Under the pieces are notes generated by a model. The model did not search any database and was not told the origin of the DNA. It saw only the letters and a list, made by a program, of their open reading frames with translations. Made by a program: the position numbers and the translations under genes. From Kosakonia sacchari (lineage in GTDB: Bacteria; Pseudomonadota; Gammaproteobacteria; Enterobacterales; Enterobacteriaceae), in the NCBI GenBank assembly GCA_900109485.1, contig FOAY01000003.1, forward strand, positions 366,816 to 430,815: a DNA stretch of 64,000 bases. The letters run 5' to 3'. Shown piece by piece: positions 21,906 through 32,606 of the stretch. How positions within the stretch are numbered: the first letter of the stretch is position 1; every line of letters starts with the position of its first letter.

Positions 21906-21916
21906 CAGGAGAGTTC

Positions 21917-22927
21917 ATGTACTACCCTTTCGTTCGTAAAGCCCTTTTTCAGCTCGATCCAGAGCGCGCCCATGAATTGACCTTCCAGCAGCTGCGCCGT
22001 ATTACCGGAACGCCTTTTGAGGCGCTGGTTCGTCAGCGCGTGCCGGAAAAACCTGTGCAGTGCATGGGACTGACGTTTAAGAACCCGCTGGGGTTGGCGG
22101 CCGGGCTGGATAAAAACGGTGAATGCATTGATGCGCTGGGGGCAATGGGTTTTGGCTCCATTGAGATCGGTACCGTTACGCCTCGCCCACAGCCGGGAAA
22201 TGACAAGCCGAGGATCTTCCGCCTGGTGGATGCCGAAGGTCTGATCAACCGCATGGGGTTTAATAATCTTGGCGTAGATAACCTGGTCGAGAACGTCAAA
22301 AAATCGCATTTTGACGGCGTACTGGGCATCAATATCGGTAAAAATAAAGATACGCCGGTCGAGCAGGGGAAAGATGACTATCTGATTTGCATGGAAAAAG
22401 TCTATGCCTATGCCGGTTATATCGCCATTAATATTTCCTCACCGAATACCCCAGGTTTACGCACGCTGCAATATGGCGAAGCGCTGGACGATCTTTTAAC
22501 GGCGATTAAAAATAAGCAGAACGATCTGCAAAATATCCACCATAAATATGTTCCGGTGGCGGTGAAGATCGCGCCCGATCTTTCTGAAGAAGAATTGATC
22601 CAGGTGGCCGACAGTTTAGTTCGCCACAATATTGATGGCGTTATTGCCACCAATACTACGCTGGAAAGATCGCTGGTGCAGGGAATGAAACACTGTGATG
22701 AAACCGGTGGTTTAAGTGGACGTCCGCTGCAATTAAAAAGCACGGAAATAATCCGTCGCCTGTCGCAGGAATTAAATGGTCGTTTACCAATTATCGGCGT
22801 CGGCGGCATTGACTCAGTGATTGCAGCCCGTGAGAAGATCGCTGCGGGTGCGTCTATCGTGCAAATTTATTCCGGCTTTATTTTTAAAGGCCCGCCGCTG
22901 ATTAAAGAAATCGTCACCCATATCTAA
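21917..22927 (+). CDS. pyrD: Dihydroorotate dehydrogenase (quinone), class 2
   Basis: The 336-residue product has the E. coli PyrD length. It oxidises dihydroorotate to orotate in pyrimidine synthesis and passes electrons to the quinone pool. An N-terminal helical extension ([20 protein letters not shown]) attaches it to the inner membrane, which marks class 2 enzymes. The catalytic base Ser175 is in NISSPNTPG, and the FMN-binding glycine-rich VGGIDS segment is near the C-terminus. It forms a single-gene unit with AGGAG six bases from the ATG. Confidence 0.98.
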   Translation: MYYPFVRKALFQLDPERAHELTFQQLRRITGTPFEALVRQRVPEKPVQCMGLTFKNPLGLAAGLDKNGECIDALGAMGFGSIEIGTVTPRPQPGNDKPRIFRLVDAEGLINRMGFNNLGVDNLVENVKKSHFDGVLGINIGKNKDTPVEQGKDDYLICMEKVYAYAGYIAINISSPNTPGLRTLQYGEALDDLLTAIKNKQNDLQNIHHKYVPVAVKIAPDLSEEELIQVADSLVRHNIDGVIATNTTLERSLVQGMKHCDETGGLSGRPLQLKSTEIIRRLSQELNGRLPIIGVGGIDSVIAAREKIAAGASIVQIYSGFIFKGPPLIKEIVTHI

Positions 22928-23093
22928 TCTTTTTTTGTCAGTATGTATCCAGGGCTTTATTTCCGGCCCTGGTTGTTTTATATTCCCTCATTGTTGCTAA
23001 TTTGTACATTGTGGTCTTTTATTATTAGAGCAATAAACGAGACGGCGACAGGATAAAAAAGCGACAGGCAGTTTAAGGGGAGGGGGGAGAACA

Positions 23094-23636
23094 ATGCGAA
23101 TTAAACCTGATGATAATTGGCGCTGGTATTTTGATGACGAGCACGATCGTATGATGCTCGATTTAGCCAATGGTATGTTATTTCGCTCCCGCTTTGCCCG
23201 AAAAATGCTGACGCCGGATGCATTTTCACCCTCCGGTTTTTGTGTTGATGACGCTGCTTTATATTTCTCGTTTGAGGAAAAATGCCGCAACCTCGATCTC
23301 TCTAATGAGCAGCGTGCGGAACTGGTGCTTAATGCGCTCGTGGCGATTCGCTTCCTGAAACCGCAAATGCCGAAAAGCTGGCACTTTATGACTCACGATA
23401 CGCTCTGGTCGCCGGCAACTGGTGAAGGTGCCTGTGTCTGGCTGAGCGACACCCAGCAGTGCGTAAACCTGCTGGTGGTTGAGCCGGGCGAAAATGCCGC
23501 GCTGTGCCTGCTGGCGCAACCCGGCGTGGTGATTGCCGGGCGCACGATGCAACTGGGTGATGCAATTAAGGTAATGAACGATCGCCTGAAACCCCAGCTT
23601 CACTCCGAGAGTCTCCGTTTCGAACAGGCGGTTTAA
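23094..23636 (+). CDS. zapC: Cell division protein ZapC
   Basis: This 180-residue product matches E. coli ZapC (YcbW), with the conserved start [24 protein letters not shown]. ZapC binds FtsZ filaments and stabilises the Z-ring. The ATG follows GGGGAGGGGGGAGAACA, an unusually strong purine-rich ribosome site. Its TAA shares the bases TTAA with the stop of the convergent ycbX, so the two genes overlap by four bases. Confidence 0.96.
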   Translation: MRIKPDDNWRWYFDDEHDRMMLDLANGMLFRSRFARKMLTPDAFSPSGFCVDDAALYFSFEEKCRNLDLSNEQRAELVLNALVAIRFLKPQMPKSWHFMTHDTLWSPATGEGACVWLSDTQQCVNLLVVEPGENAALCLLAQPGVVIAGRTMQLGDAIKVMNDRLKPQLHSESLRFEQAV

Positions 23637-24742
23637 GCCTCCAGTTGCAGTGCCGTTTTCGGAATACAACTGCAGCAGAGGATGGCGCCGTCCTGCCTGA
23701 TAGCCGATTTTTTCATCGCGCTCACTTCACCTTCAACCAGCTTGATCTGGCAACAGCCACACACGCCTGAGCGGCAGGAATAGGGTACGCGGATCCCCTG
23801 GTTCTCCAGTTGCTCCAGCAGCACCTGCTGATTGTTGCCAATAAATGTTTGCCCCTGCCAGCTGATCTCTACTGTTCCCGCCGCCTGAACTTCCGGTTGC
23901 AGCGCTTCTGCAACGGCGCCCGCGCCGTAAATTTTTGCAGGTGCGGTCGCCAGCACGGCCACTTCGTCGCCCACGCGGATGACGCCGCTGTTGCGTGCAA
24001 TCAGGTTCTGCCCGAAATCGACTGCGCCGTTATCCTGCGCGGTACGAAAACCTTGCAGCGTGGCTAACGGTTCGCCGGTCGGGTGTTTTTGCCCACGCTC
24101 CGGGCTGACGGTGGTAAACACGCAGCGGCTACACGGTTTAACCACATCAAACACCACATCGCCGATACGCACGACTTTCCAGCTATCCTCTTCCCACGCT
24201 TGCGCGCCGGTCACCACCAGGTTGGGGCGAAACTGCTCCATCTTCACGCTGGCCGGGCAGCGGTTTTGCAAATCACGCAGCGAGGCTTCGTTGGTCAACA
24301 AATAAGGGAAACCATCGGCAAACGAGAGCGGCACATCTTCATAACGCTTAACGCGACGGGTTAATTCCGGGCCGACCCAGCGCAATTGCACTTCACGGGC
24401 GAAAAAGCCGCTGAGCCAGCGATTAATCTCATCCGGTGCTATTAGCGCGGTAAAATGGTTGCCCCACACTTCCGTTGGCGCGCCGTCGGGCGCAAAATCG
24501 GTAAAACGAATTATCGCGCTACTGCCGTCCGGTGCGGTCAGATGCAGGCCATCGGTTAATGGCGATGGCGTAAAGCGCACCATCTGCGGGTACTGACGCG
24601 CGGTAATAAAAGTGCCATCGGGCTGAGTGACCATAAAAATACGGTCAAAAGCAAAGCCGCTGGCATCGGCAAGCGCATGCGTCAGCCCAATACCGCGCAT
24701 GGATTTCACCGGATGGATAAAGAGACGCGAAATCGTTGGCAC
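23633..24742 (-). CDS. ycbX: MOSC-domain 2Fe-2S protein YcbX
   Basis: The 369-residue product has an N-terminal MOSC beta-barrel part (about 1-265). It ends in a plant-type ferredoxin domain with the cluster ligands in CRSGVCGCC and a further Cys in the CCS motif near the end. In E. coli YcbX uses molybdenum cofactor to reduce N-hydroxylated bases such as 6-hydroxylaminopurine, which protects from mutagenesis. It is divergent from rlmKL and tail-to-tail with zapC. Confidence 0.95.
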   Translation of the reverse strand: MPTISRLFIHPVKSMRGIGLTHALADASGFAFDRIFMVTQPDGTFITARQYPQMVRFTPSPLTDGLHLTAPDGSSAIIRFTDFAPDGAPTEVWGNHFTALIAPDEINRWLSGFFAREVQLRWVGPELTRRVKRYEDVPLSFADGFPYLLTNEASLRDLQNRCPASVKMEQFRPNLVVTGAQAWEEDSWKVVRIGDVVFDVVKPCSRCVFTTVSPERGQKHPTGEPLATLQGFRTAQDNGAVDFGQNLIARNSGVIRVGDEVAVLATAPAKIYGAGAVAEALQPEVQAAGTVEISWQGQTFIGNNQQVLLEQLENQGIRVPYSCRSGVCGCCQIKLVEGEVSAMKKSAIRQDGAILCCSCIPKTALQLEA

Positions 24743-24781
24743 GTCCTGCTCCCTGTAAGTCGAAAATAAGCCCTCAACTTT

Positions 24782-24809
24782 ATGACATGACCGCCAGATT
24801 AGCTATAAT
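24782..24809 (+). promoter_or_regulatory. Promoter of rlmKL
   Basis: A perfect -10 TATAAT (24804-24809) lies 16 bases after ATGACA, which is five of six matches to the -35 consensus. It would give a leader of under 30 bases before the ATG at 24843. Confidence 0.75.
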
Positions 24810-24842
24810 GCGCAACAATTTTCGTTGAGTATAAGTGACATT

Positions 24843-26951
24843 ATGATTTCTCTGTTTGCCAGTACGGCCCGCGGGCTGGAAGAGCTGTTAAAAACTGAAC
24901 TGGAAAAACTCGGCGCGCAGGAGTGCCGTGTGGTTCAGGGTGGTGTCCATTTTGAAGGTGACACGCGGCTTCTGTACCAGAGCCTGATGTGGAGTCGCCT
25001 GGCTTCGCGCATTATGCTGCCGCTCGGGGAGTGCAAGGTTTATAGCGATCTTGACCTTTACCTCGGCGTGCAGGCGATCAACTGGACAGAGATTTTCAAT
25101 CCGGGCGCGACGTTTGCCGTGCACTTTAGCGGCCTGAATGATGAGATTCGCAACAGCCAGTACGGCGCGCTGAAAGTGAAAGACGCTATCGTTGACAGCT
25201 TCACTCGCAAAAACCTGCCGCGCCCGAACGTTGAGCGTGAACAGCCGGATCTGCGCATCAACGTCTGGCTGAATCAGGAGACGGCGAATATCTCCCTCGA
25301 TCTGAGTGGCGAAGGTCTGCACCTGCGCGGCTACCGCGATCGTACCGGTATTGCGCCGATCAAAGAGAACCTGGCGGCAGCCATTGTGATGCGTTCGGGC
25401 TGGCAGCCGGGCACACCGCTGCTCGATCCTATGTGCGGCTCCGGTACGCTGCTGATCGAAGCGGCCATGGCCGCGACCGATCGCGCGCCGGGTCTGCATC
25501 GCGGTCACTGGGGTTTTGGCGGCTGGGCGCAGCATGATGAAGCACTGTGGAAAGAGGTGAAAGCGGAAGCGCAAACGCGCGCACGGCAGGGGCTGGCGGG
25601 TTATGAATCTCGCTTTTATGGCTCCGATAATGATGCGCGCGTCATTGAACTTGCCCGCAGTAACGCCCGCCGCGCCGGGATCGGCGAGCTGGTGACCTTC
25701 GAAGTAAAAGATGTCGCCCAGCTCAGCAACCCGCTGCCGAAAGGCCCGTACGGTACGGTGATCAGTAACCCGCCGTACGGTGAACGTCTGGAGAGCGAAC
25801 CGGCGCTGATTGCGCTGCATAGCCTGCTGGGCCGTTTGCTGAAAGCGCAGTTCGGCGGCTGGCATCTGTCGCTGTTCAGCGCCTCTGTCGATCTGCTTAA
25901 CTGCCTGCAACTGCGTGCTGAGCGCCAGTTCAAAGCCAAGAACGGTCCGCTGGATTGCGTACAGAAAAACTATCATCTGGCGGAAAATACCGGCGAAGCG
26001 AAAGCGCCAGCAATGGCGGAAGACTACGCTAACCGCCTGCGCAAAAACGTTAAGAAACTGGAGAAATGGGCGCGCCAGGAGGGCATTGAATGCTATCGCC
26101 TGTACGACGCCGATCTGCCGGATTACAACGTGGCGGTCGATCGCTATGCCGACTGGGTGGTGGTACAGGAGTATGCCGCGCCGAAAACTATCGATGCGCA
26201 AAAAGCGCGTCAGCGCCTGTTTGATATTATCGCCGCTACTATCCAGGTGCTGGGTATCGCGCCGAACAAGCTGGTGCTGAAAACCCGCGAGCGGCAGAAG
26301 GGCACCAATCAGTATCAGAAAATGAACGAGAAGGGCGACTTTATGGAGGTGAGCGAGTATAACGCCCGCCTGTGGGTCAACCTGACGGACTATCTGGATA
26401 CCGGCCTGTTCCTCGACCACCGTATTGCTCGCCGTATGCTGGGGCAGATGAGCAAGGGTAAAGATTTCCTCAATCTCTTCTCTTACACCGGCAGCGCCAG
26501 CGTGCATGCCGGGCTGGGCGGCGCGCGTTCCACCACCACGGTGGATATGTCGCGCACTTATCTGGAGTGGGCCGAGCGCAACCTGCGCCTTAACGGCCTG
26601 AGCGGCCGCGCACATCGCCTGATTCAGGCCGATTGTTTGAGCTGGCTGCGCGAGGCCGATGAGCAGTTTGATCTGATCTTTATCGATCCGCCGACCTTCT
26701 CCAACTCCAAACGTATGGAAGACTCTTTTGATGTGCAGCGCGATCATATGCGTCTGCTGCAGGATCTGAAACGTCTGCTGCGCAAAGGCGGCACCATTAT
26801 GTTTTCCAATAACAAACGCGGTTTCCGTATGGATCTCGACGGGCTGGCGAAACTGGGTCTGCAGGCACAAGAAATTACCCAAAAAACGCAGTCGCAGGAT
26901 TTTGCCCGCAACCGTCAAATCCACAACTGCTGGCTGATTACCGCAGCCTGA
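24843..26951 (+). CDS. rlmL: 23S rRNA methyltransferase RlmKL
   Basis: The product is 702 residues, equal to E. coli RlmKL (YcbY), a fusion of two methyltransferases acting on 23S rRNA. The N-terminal half (THUMP domain, then a Rossmann methylase with [10 protein letters not shown] and SNPPYGERL) makes m2G2445. The C-terminal half ([13 protein letters not shown], then DPPTFSNSK) makes m7G2069. A slightly earlier ATG (24825) is in frame but close to the likely transcription start, so I chose 24843 from the family length. uup follows after 12 bases and is probably cotranscribed. Confidence 0.97.
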   Translation: MISLFASTARGLEELLKTELEKLGAQECRVVQGGVHFEGDTRLLYQSLMWSRLASRIMLPLGECKVYSDLDLYLGVQAINWTEIFNPGATFAVHFSGLNDEIRNSQYGALKVKDAIVDSFTRKNLPRPNVEREQPDLRINVWLNQETANISLDLSGEGLHLRGYRDRTGIAPIKENLAAAIVMRSGWQPGTPLLDPMCGSGTLLIEAAMAATDRAPGLHRGHWGFGGWAQHDEALWKEVKAEAQTRARQGLAGYESRFYGSDNDARVIELARSNARRAGIGELVTFEVKDVAQLSNPLPKGPYGTVISNPPYGERLESEPALIALHSLLGRLLKAQFGGWHLSLFSASVDLLNCLQLRAERQFKAKNGPLDCVQKNYHLAENTGEAKAPAMAEDYANRLRKNVKKLEKWARQEGIECYRLYDADLPDYNVAVDRYADWVVVQEYAAPKTIDAQKARQRLFDIIAATIQVLGIAPNKLVLKTRERQKGTNQYQKMNEKGDFMEVSEYNARLWVNLTDYLDTGLFLDHRIARRMLGQMSKGKDFLNLFSYTGSASVHAGLGGARSTTTVDMSRTYLEWAERNLRLNGLSGRAHRLIQADCLSWLREADEQFDLIFIDPPTFSNSKRMEDSFDVQRDHMRLLQDLKRLLRKGGTIMFSNNKRGFRMDLDGLAKLGLQAQEITQKTQSQDFARNRQIHNCWLITAA

Positions 26952-26963
26952 AAGGATAAATAA

Positions 26964-28871
26964 ATGTCATTAATCAGTATGCATGGCGCGTGGCTGTCGT
27001 TCAGCGATGCGCCGCTTCTCGATAATGCTGAACTGCATATCGAAGAAAATGAACGCGTCTGTCTGGTTGGCCGTAACGGCGCAGGTAAATCGACGCTGAT
27101 GAAGATCCTCAACCGCGAACAGGGGCTGGATGATGGCCGCATTGTTTACGAACAGGACCTGATTGTTTCGCGTCTGCAGCAGGACCCGCCGCGTAATGTC
27201 ACCGGTAGCGTCTATGACTTCGTTGCGGAAGGTATTTCTGAACAGGCTGAGTATCTGAAGCGTTATCACGAAATCTCCCATCTGGTGATGACCGACCCGA
27301 GTGATAAAAATCTCAATGAACTGGCGAAAGTGCAGGAGATGCTGGATCACCACGGCCTGTGGCAGTTGGAAGACCGTATCAATGAGGTGCTGGGGCAACT
27401 CGGTCTGGAGCCGGATATGGAGCTGTCGGCGTTATCCGGTGGCTGGCTGCGTAAAGCGGCGCTGGGCCGTGCGCTGGTCAGCGGGCCTAAAGTACTGCTG
27501 CTGGACGAACCGACGAACCACCTGGATATTGAAGCGATCGACTGGCTGGAAGGATTCCTGAAAACCTTTAGCGGCACCATTATCTTCATCTCGCACGACC
27601 GTTCGTTTATCCGCAATATGGCGACGCGCATTGTCGATCTCGATCGCGGCAAGCTGGTTACCTATCCTGGTGATTACGATACCTACCTGCTGGAGAAAGA
27701 AGAGAACCTTCGCGTCGAAGAGCTGCAAAATGCTGAGTTCGACCGCAAACTGGCGCAGGAAGAAGTGTGGATCCGTCAGGGGATTAAAGCGCGCCGTACC
27801 CGTAACGAAGGCCGCGTCCGTGCGCTGAAAGCGATGCGTCGCGAGCGCAGTGACCGCCGTGAAGTGATGGGTAGCGCGAAGATGCAGGTCGAAGAGGCTT
27901 CACGCTCCGGCAAAATTGTCTTTGAGATAGAAAACGTTAATTATGGCGTGGAGGGCAAAGTGCTGGTGCGCGACTTCTCCACGCAGGTTCAGCGCGGCGA
28001 TAAAATTGCGCTGATTGGCCCGAACGGCTGCGGTAAAACCACCTTGCTGAAGCTGATGTTGGATCAACTGAAAGCCGACAGCGGCCGCGTGCATGTGGGT
28101 ACCAAGCTGGAAGTGGCGTACTTCGATCAGCACCGTGCCGAACTTGATCCGGATAAAACGGTGATGGACAACCTGGCTGAAGGCAAGCAGGAAGTGCTGG
28201 TGAACGGTAAGCCGCGCCATATTCTGGGCTATCTGCAGGACTTTTTGTTCCATCCGAAACGGGCGATGACGCCGGTACGTGCGCTCTCCGGTGGGGAACG
28301 CAACCGTCTGTTACTGGCGCGTTTGTTCCTGAAACCCAGCAATCTGTTGATTCTCGATGAACCGACCAACGACCTGGATGTGGAAACGCTGGAGCTGCTG
28401 GAAGAGCTGATTGATAGTTATCAGGGCACTGTTCTGTTGGTGAGCCACGATCGTCAGTTTGTGGATAATACCGTGACTGAATGCTGGATTTTCGAAGGCG
28501 AAGGCCGGATTGGGCAGTATGTCGGTGGTTATCACGATGCCCGTGGTCAGCAAGCGGCTTCGCAGGCCTTTAAACAGGCGGCAGCGACGAAAACGGTGGA
28601 AGTTCCAGTAAGCAAAGCAGAAACTGTCAAACGCAGTAGCAACAAACTAAGCTATAACCTGCAACGTGAGCTGGAACAATTGCCGCAAAAGCTGGAACAA
28701 CTGGAAGCGGAACTGGGTGATTTGCAGGCGCAGGTCGCCGATGCCAGCTTCTTTAGCCAGCCACACGATCATACGCAAAAAGTCTTAGCTGATATGGCTG
28801 CGGCGGAACAGGCGCTGGAAGAGGCGTTTGAACGCTGGGAGTATCTGGAGGCTTTGAAAAACGGCGCATAA
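26964..28871 (+). CDS. uup: ABC-F ATPase Uup
   Basis: This 635-residue soluble ABC-F protein has two nucleotide-binding domains and no membrane segment. The first has GRNGAGKST, LSGGW and LLLDEPTNHLD; the second has GPNGCGKTT, LSGGERNRLLLA and LILDEPTNDLD. A charged linker joins them, and a C-terminal coiled coil from about residue 555 binds DNA or ribosomes. E. coli uup mutants show raised precise excision of transposons, and the protein acts on ribosomes or branched DNA intermediates. Its end is 13 bases from pqiA. Confidence 0.97.
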   Translation: MSLISMHGAWLSFSDAPLLDNAELHIEENERVCLVGRNGAGKSTLMKILNREQGLDDGRIVYEQDLIVSRLQQDPPRNVTGSVYDFVAEGISEQAEYLKRYHEISHLVMTDPSDKNLNELAKVQEMLDHHGLWQLEDRINEVLGQLGLEPDMELSALSGGWLRKAALGRALVSGPKVLLLDEPTNHLDIEAIDWLEGFLKTFSGTIIFISHDRSFIRNMATRIVDLDRGKLVTYPGDYDTYLLEKEENLRVEELQNAEFDRKLAQEEVWIRQGIKARRTRNEGRVRALKAMRRERSDRREVMGSAKMQVEEASRSGKIVFEIENVNYGVEGKVLVRDFSTQVQRGDKIALIGPNGCGKTTLLKLMLDQLKADSGRVHVGTKLEVAYFDQHRAELDPDKTVMDNLAEGKQEVLVNGKPRHILGYLQDFLFHPKRAMTPVRALSGGERNRLLLARLFLKPSNLLILDEPTNDLDVETLELLEELIDSYQGTVLLVSHDRQFVDNTVTECWIFEGEGRIGQYVGGYHDARGQQAASQAFKQAAATKTVEVPVSKAETVKRSSNKLSYNLQRELEQLPQKLEQLEAELGDLQAQVADASFFSQPHDHTQKVLADMAAAEQALEEAFERWEYLEALKNGA

Positions 28872-28884
28872 TAAGGGAGTCAGT

Positions 28885-30153
28885 ATGTGTGAACACCACC
28901 ACGCCACACGGCACATTCTTTGTTCGCAATGTGACATGCTGGTGGCGCTACCGCCGTTGCAGCATGGTCATAAAGCGACTTGTCCGCGCTGTGGTACAAC
29001 ACTGACAACCGAATGGGACGCGCCCCGGCAGCGTCCCACAGCTTATGCCATCGTGGCGTTGTTCATGCTGCTGCTCGCCAACCTTTTTCCCTTCGTCAAT
29101 ATGCAGGTCGCCGGTGTCGCCAGCGAGGTCACACTGCTGGAAATCCCCGGCGTGCTCTTTTCTGAAGATTACGCCAGCCTCGGCACTTTCTTCCTGCTGT
29201 TCGTACAACTGGTTCCGGCCTTCTGCCTGGTGACTATCCTGCTGCTGGTGAATCGTGTGCCGATGGGCTTTCGTCTGCGCGTCAATCTGGCGCGGGTGTT
29301 ATTCCACTTAAAAAGCTGGGGAATGGCGGAGATCTTCCTCGCAGGCGTGCTGGTGAGTTTTGTTAAGCTGATGGCCTATGGTGATATTGGCATTGGCAGC
29401 AGTTTTATTCCCTGGTGTCTGTTCTGTTTGTTGCAATTGCGCGCTTTCCAGTGCGTTGATCGTCACTGGTTGTGGGATGACATTGCGCCAGCGCCGCAGC
29501 CGCAACAGGCATTGCGCGTTGGTGTGCCGGGGATCCGTCAGGGGCTGCGTTCCTGCTCCTGCTGTACGGCGATTGTCGCGATCGATCAACCCGTTTGTCC
29601 GCGCTGCCACACACGTGGACACGCCCGGCGGCGCAACAGTATTCAGTGGACGCTGGCGCTGTTGATGACCGCGGTGATGCTCTATCTGCCCGCCAATATT
29701 CTGCCGATCATGGTGACCGAACTGCTGGGCGATAACACGCCATCGACCATTCTCTCCGGAGTGATTTTTCTGTGGAGCGAGGGTTCTTACCCGGTGGCGC
29801 TGGTGATTTTTATCGCCAGTATTATGGTGCCGACGCTGAAAATGATAGGCATTGCCTGGCTCTGTATTGATGCAAAAGGCCATGGCCGACGAGACTGCGA
29901 GCGGATGCACTTTATTTATGAAGTGGTGGAGTTTGTCGGGCGCTGGTCAATGATTGACGTGTTTGTTATTGCCGTACTCTCCGCGCTGGTGCGGATGGGC
30001 GGGCTGATGAATATTTATCCTGCGATGGGTGCGCTGATGTTTGCGCTGGTCGTTATTATCACGATGTTTGCGGCAATGACTTTCGATCCGCGCTTGAGCT
30101 GGGATCGTGAGCCACAAACGCACCATGAGGAGTCGTTAGAGCATGGAGAATAA
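28885..30153 (+). CDS. pqiA: Intermembrane transport protein PqiA
   Basis: This 422-residue inner-membrane protein has two similar halves. Each starts with a CxxC...CxxC zinc-ribbon-like cluster (CSQCDML with CPRCGTT; CSCCTAI with CPRCHTR) and continues with several hydrophobic segments (PqiA/YebS family). With PqiB and PqiC it forms a paraquat-inducible lipid-transport system across the envelope. The C-terminus overlaps the pqiB start by 11 bases. In E. coli expression responds to SoxRS and RpoS; I see no clear soxbox in the short gap after uup. Confidence 0.96.
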   Translation: MCEHHHATRHILCSQCDMLVALPPLQHGHKATCPRCGTTLTTEWDAPRQRPTAYAIVALFMLLLANLFPFVNMQVAGVASEVTLLEIPGVLFSEDYASLGTFFLLFVQLVPAFCLVTILLLVNRVPMGFRLRVNLARVLFHLKSWGMAEIFLAGVLVSFVKLMAYGDIGIGSSFIPWCLFCLLQLRAFQCVDRHWLWDDIAPAPQPQQALRVGVPGIRQGLRSCSCCTAIVAIDQPVCPRCHTRGHARRRNSIQWTLALLMTAVMLYLPANILPIMVTELLGDNTPSTILSGVIFLWSEGSYPVALVIFIASIMVPTLKMIGIAWLCIDAKGHGRRDCERMHFIYEVVEFVGRWSMIDVFVIAVLSALVRMGGLMNIYPAMGALMFALVVIITMFAAMTFDPRLSWDREPQTHHEESLEHGE

Positions 30154-31783
30154 GAGTGGGGAAGCCAACGTGCAAAAGGTGAGAAACTGGGCGCCGGTGT
30201 GGATTTTCCCGATTGTTACGGCGCTGATTGGCGCATGGATCCTGTTTTATCATTACAGCCACCAGGGGCCGGAGGTGACACTGATCACCACCAATGCCGA
30301 GGGAATTGTCGGCGGTAAGACCACCATCAAGAGCCGCAGCGTTGATGTCGGCGTGGTGGAAAGCACGACGCTGACTGACGATTTAACCCATGTGGAAATC
30401 AAGGCGCGGCTTAACTCCGGGATGGAAAAGCTGCTGCATGACGATTCTGTTTTCTGGGTTGTGAAACCGCAGATCGGCCGTGAAGGGATTAGCGGCCTAG
30501 GCACGCTGCTTTCGGGTGCTTATATCGAACTGCAGCCGGGCGCAAAAGGCAGCGCGCTGGAGCGTTATAACTTGCTCGATTCCCCGCCGCTGGCGCCGCC
30601 TGACGCCAAAGGCATCCGCGTGATCCTCGACAGCAGCAAAGCCGGGCAATTGAGCCCCGGCGATCCGGTACTGTTCCGTGGTTATCGCGTCGGTTCGGTT
30701 GAGGCCAGCACGTTCGATACGCAAAAACGCACGATGAGTTATCAGCTGTTTATCAATGCGCCGAACGATCGGCTGGTGACCAGCAATGTGCGTTTCTGGA
30801 AAGACAGCGGCATTGCCGTTGATTTGACCTCCGCCGGGATGCGCGTGGAGATGGGCTCGCTGGCCACGCTGTTTGGCGGCGGCGTCAGTTTTGACGTTCC
30901 GGAAGGTGTGGATCTTGGTCAGCCTGTGGCCGAGAACGCCGCTTTCACGCTGTATGACGATCAGCGCAGCATTCAGGAGTCGCTCTATACCGCTCACATC
31001 GACTATCTGATGTTCTTCAAAGATTCGATTCGCGGCCTGCAACCTGGCGCGCCGGTTGAATTCCGCGGCATTCGTCTGGGCACGGTAAGTAGGGTGCCGT
31101 TCTTCACTACCGGCATGCGTCAGGCGCTGAATGATGATTACCGCATTCCTGTGCTGGTCCGTATTGAACCGGGGCGTTTGATTAATGAACTGGGCGAAGA
31201 TCCCGACGTGAGCGCGCGTCTGAATGAACTGCTCAAACACGGCCTGCGCGCTTCGTTGAAGACCGGGAATATTATTACTGGCGCACTGTATGTCGATCTC
31301 GACTTCTACAACAATGTACCTGCCGTAAGTGGCATGCGGGAGTTTGCGGGCTACCAGATCATTCCAACCGTGAGCGGCGGACTGGCGCAAATCCAGCAGC
31401 GTCTGATGGATACGCTGGATAAGATCAACAATCTGCCGTTGAATCCGATGATCCAGCAGGCGACGTCAACGCTTTCTGAAAGTCAGCAGACGCTTAAACG
31501 TCTGCAAACGACGCTGGATAATCTCAACAAGCTGACGGCCAGCCAGTCGATGCAGCAGCTCCCGGCGGATATGCAGTCTACGCTGCGTGAACTGAATCGC
31601 AGCATGCAGGGCTTCCAGCCTGGCTCTGCTGCCTATAACAAGATGGTGGCGGATATGCAGCGCCTGGATCAGGTACTGCGGGAATTGCAACCGGTGCTGA
31701 AAACACTCAACGACAAGAGCAATGCGCTGGTATTCGAAGCGAAAGGGAAAGACGATCCGCAGCCGAAGAGGGCGAAACAATGA
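30143..31783 (+). CDS. pqiB: MCE-family tunnel protein PqiB
   Basis: The product has 546 residues, the E. coli length. One N-terminal membrane anchor (VWIFPIVTALIGAWILFYHY) is followed by three MCE domains and a long C-terminal helical region rich in Gln and Leu (from about residue 430). Hexamers of PqiB form a needle-like channel that spans the periplasm for lipid movement between membranes. It overlaps both neighbours (pqiA by 11 bases, pqiC by four), so the three are tightly coupled. Confidence 0.97.
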   Translation: MENKSGEANVQKVRNWAPVWIFPIVTALIGAWILFYHYSHQGPEVTLITTNAEGIVGGKTTIKSRSVDVGVVESTTLTDDLTHVEIKARLNSGMEKLLHDDSVFWVVKPQIGREGISGLGTLLSGAYIELQPGAKGSALERYNLLDSPPLAPPDAKGIRVILDSSKAGQLSPGDPVLFRGYRVGSVEASTFDTQKRTMSYQLFINAPNDRLVTSNVRFWKDSGIAVDLTSAGMRVEMGSLATLFGGGVSFDVPEGVDLGQPVAENAAFTLYDDQRSIQESLYTAHIDYLMFFKDSIRGLQPGAPVEFRGIRLGTVSRVPFFTTGMRQALNDDYRIPVLVRIEPGRLINELGEDPDVSARLNELLKHGLRASLKTGNIITGALYVDLDFYNNVPAVSGMREFAGYQIIPTVSGGLAQIQQRLMDTLDKINNLPLNPMIQQATSTLSESQQTLKRLQTTLDNLNKLTASQSMQQLPADMQSTLRELNRSMQGFQPGSAAYNKMVADMQRLDQVLRELQPVLKTLNDKSNALVFEAKGKDDPQPKRAKQ

Positions 31784-32352
31784 AAAAGAGCGCGCTAATA
31801 ATTGTGGCGCTGTTGCTGACGGCATGTAGCAGCAGCGGTGACAATAAAAGTTATTACCAGTTACCGTCGCCGCCACAAACGGCAGTGCAGGCCAGCACCG
31901 CGCAGAGCCAGGGCAATCGTCAGTTATGGGTTGAGCAGGTTTCAGTGCCGGATTACCTGGCGGGTAATGGCGTCGTGTATCAAACCACGGATGTGCAATA
32001 TGTTATTGCGAATAACAATCTGTGGGCCAGCCCGCTTGACCAGCAACTGCGCAATACGCTGGTCGCTAATCTGAGCAATCAGTTGCCGGGTTGGGTTGTG
32101 GCATCGCAGCCGCTGGGCAGTGAGCAGGATACGCTGAATGTTACGGTGACCGGTTTTCACGGGCGTTATGATGGTCGCGTTATCGTCAGCGGTGAGTGGT
32201 TGCTCAAACACCAGGGGCAACTGATTAAGCGACCGTTCCATATTGAGCTCAAGCAGCAGCAAGATGGGTATGACGAAATGGTGAAAATGTTGGCTCAGGG
32301 CTGGCAGCAGGAGGCGGCGAGTATTGCGGCACAGTTAAATCGTCTGCCATAA
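31780..32352 (+). CDS. pqiC: Outer membrane lipoprotein PqiC (YmbA)
   Basis: The 190-residue product starts with a lipoprotein signal whose lipobox LTAC puts the lipidated Cys at residue 16. The residues after it (SSSGD) lack Asp at +2, so sorting to the outer membrane is expected. The rest is an ABC-type transport auxiliary (DUF330) domain. PqiC forms a ring at the outer membrane that docks the PqiB tunnel. It is the last gene of pqiABC, followed by a terminator. Confidence 0.95.
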   Translation: MKKSALIIVALLLTACSSSGDNKSYYQLPSPPQTAVQASTAQSQGNRQLWVEQVSVPDYLAGNGVVYQTTDVQYVIANNNLWASPLDQQLRNTLVANLSNQLPGWVVASQPLGSEQDTLNVTVTGFHGRYDGRVIVSGEWLLKHQGQLIKRPFHIELKQQQDGYDEMVKMLAQGWQQEAASIAAQLNRLP

Positions 32353-32370
32353 GAAAATTTAATCAAAAAT

Positions 32371-32408
32371 GAACCGTCATGGCTAAAAACCGTGGCGGTT
32401 TTTTTTTG
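32371..32408 (+). terminator. pqiABC terminator
   Basis: AACCGTCATGG pairs with CCGTGGCGGTT through an 11-bp stem with two G-T pairs, and a run of eight or more T follows. Confidence 0.85.
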
Positions 32409-32606
32409 TCAGGATGCTCCGTACATTAGTTGTGCTGGCTCACATTTTTTGTACAAATGAATTTCCGGGTAGCTCACATTTATGACACTGGCGTGAATTT
32501 TGCGCATTGACGACAACGTCTATTCAAGGTATTCGTTACCTGTGGTTGCGCATTAAGTAACCACTGTTTTCTTTTCCACCAGATCAAAGAATGAGGGAAA
32601 CGAGGC

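Noticed and set aside
24888-26924. A 678-codon open frame on the minus strand inside rlmKL
   Set aside because: It mirrors the GC-rich codon pattern of rlmKL, which has clear motifs on the plus strand. The antisense product shows no recognisable domain.
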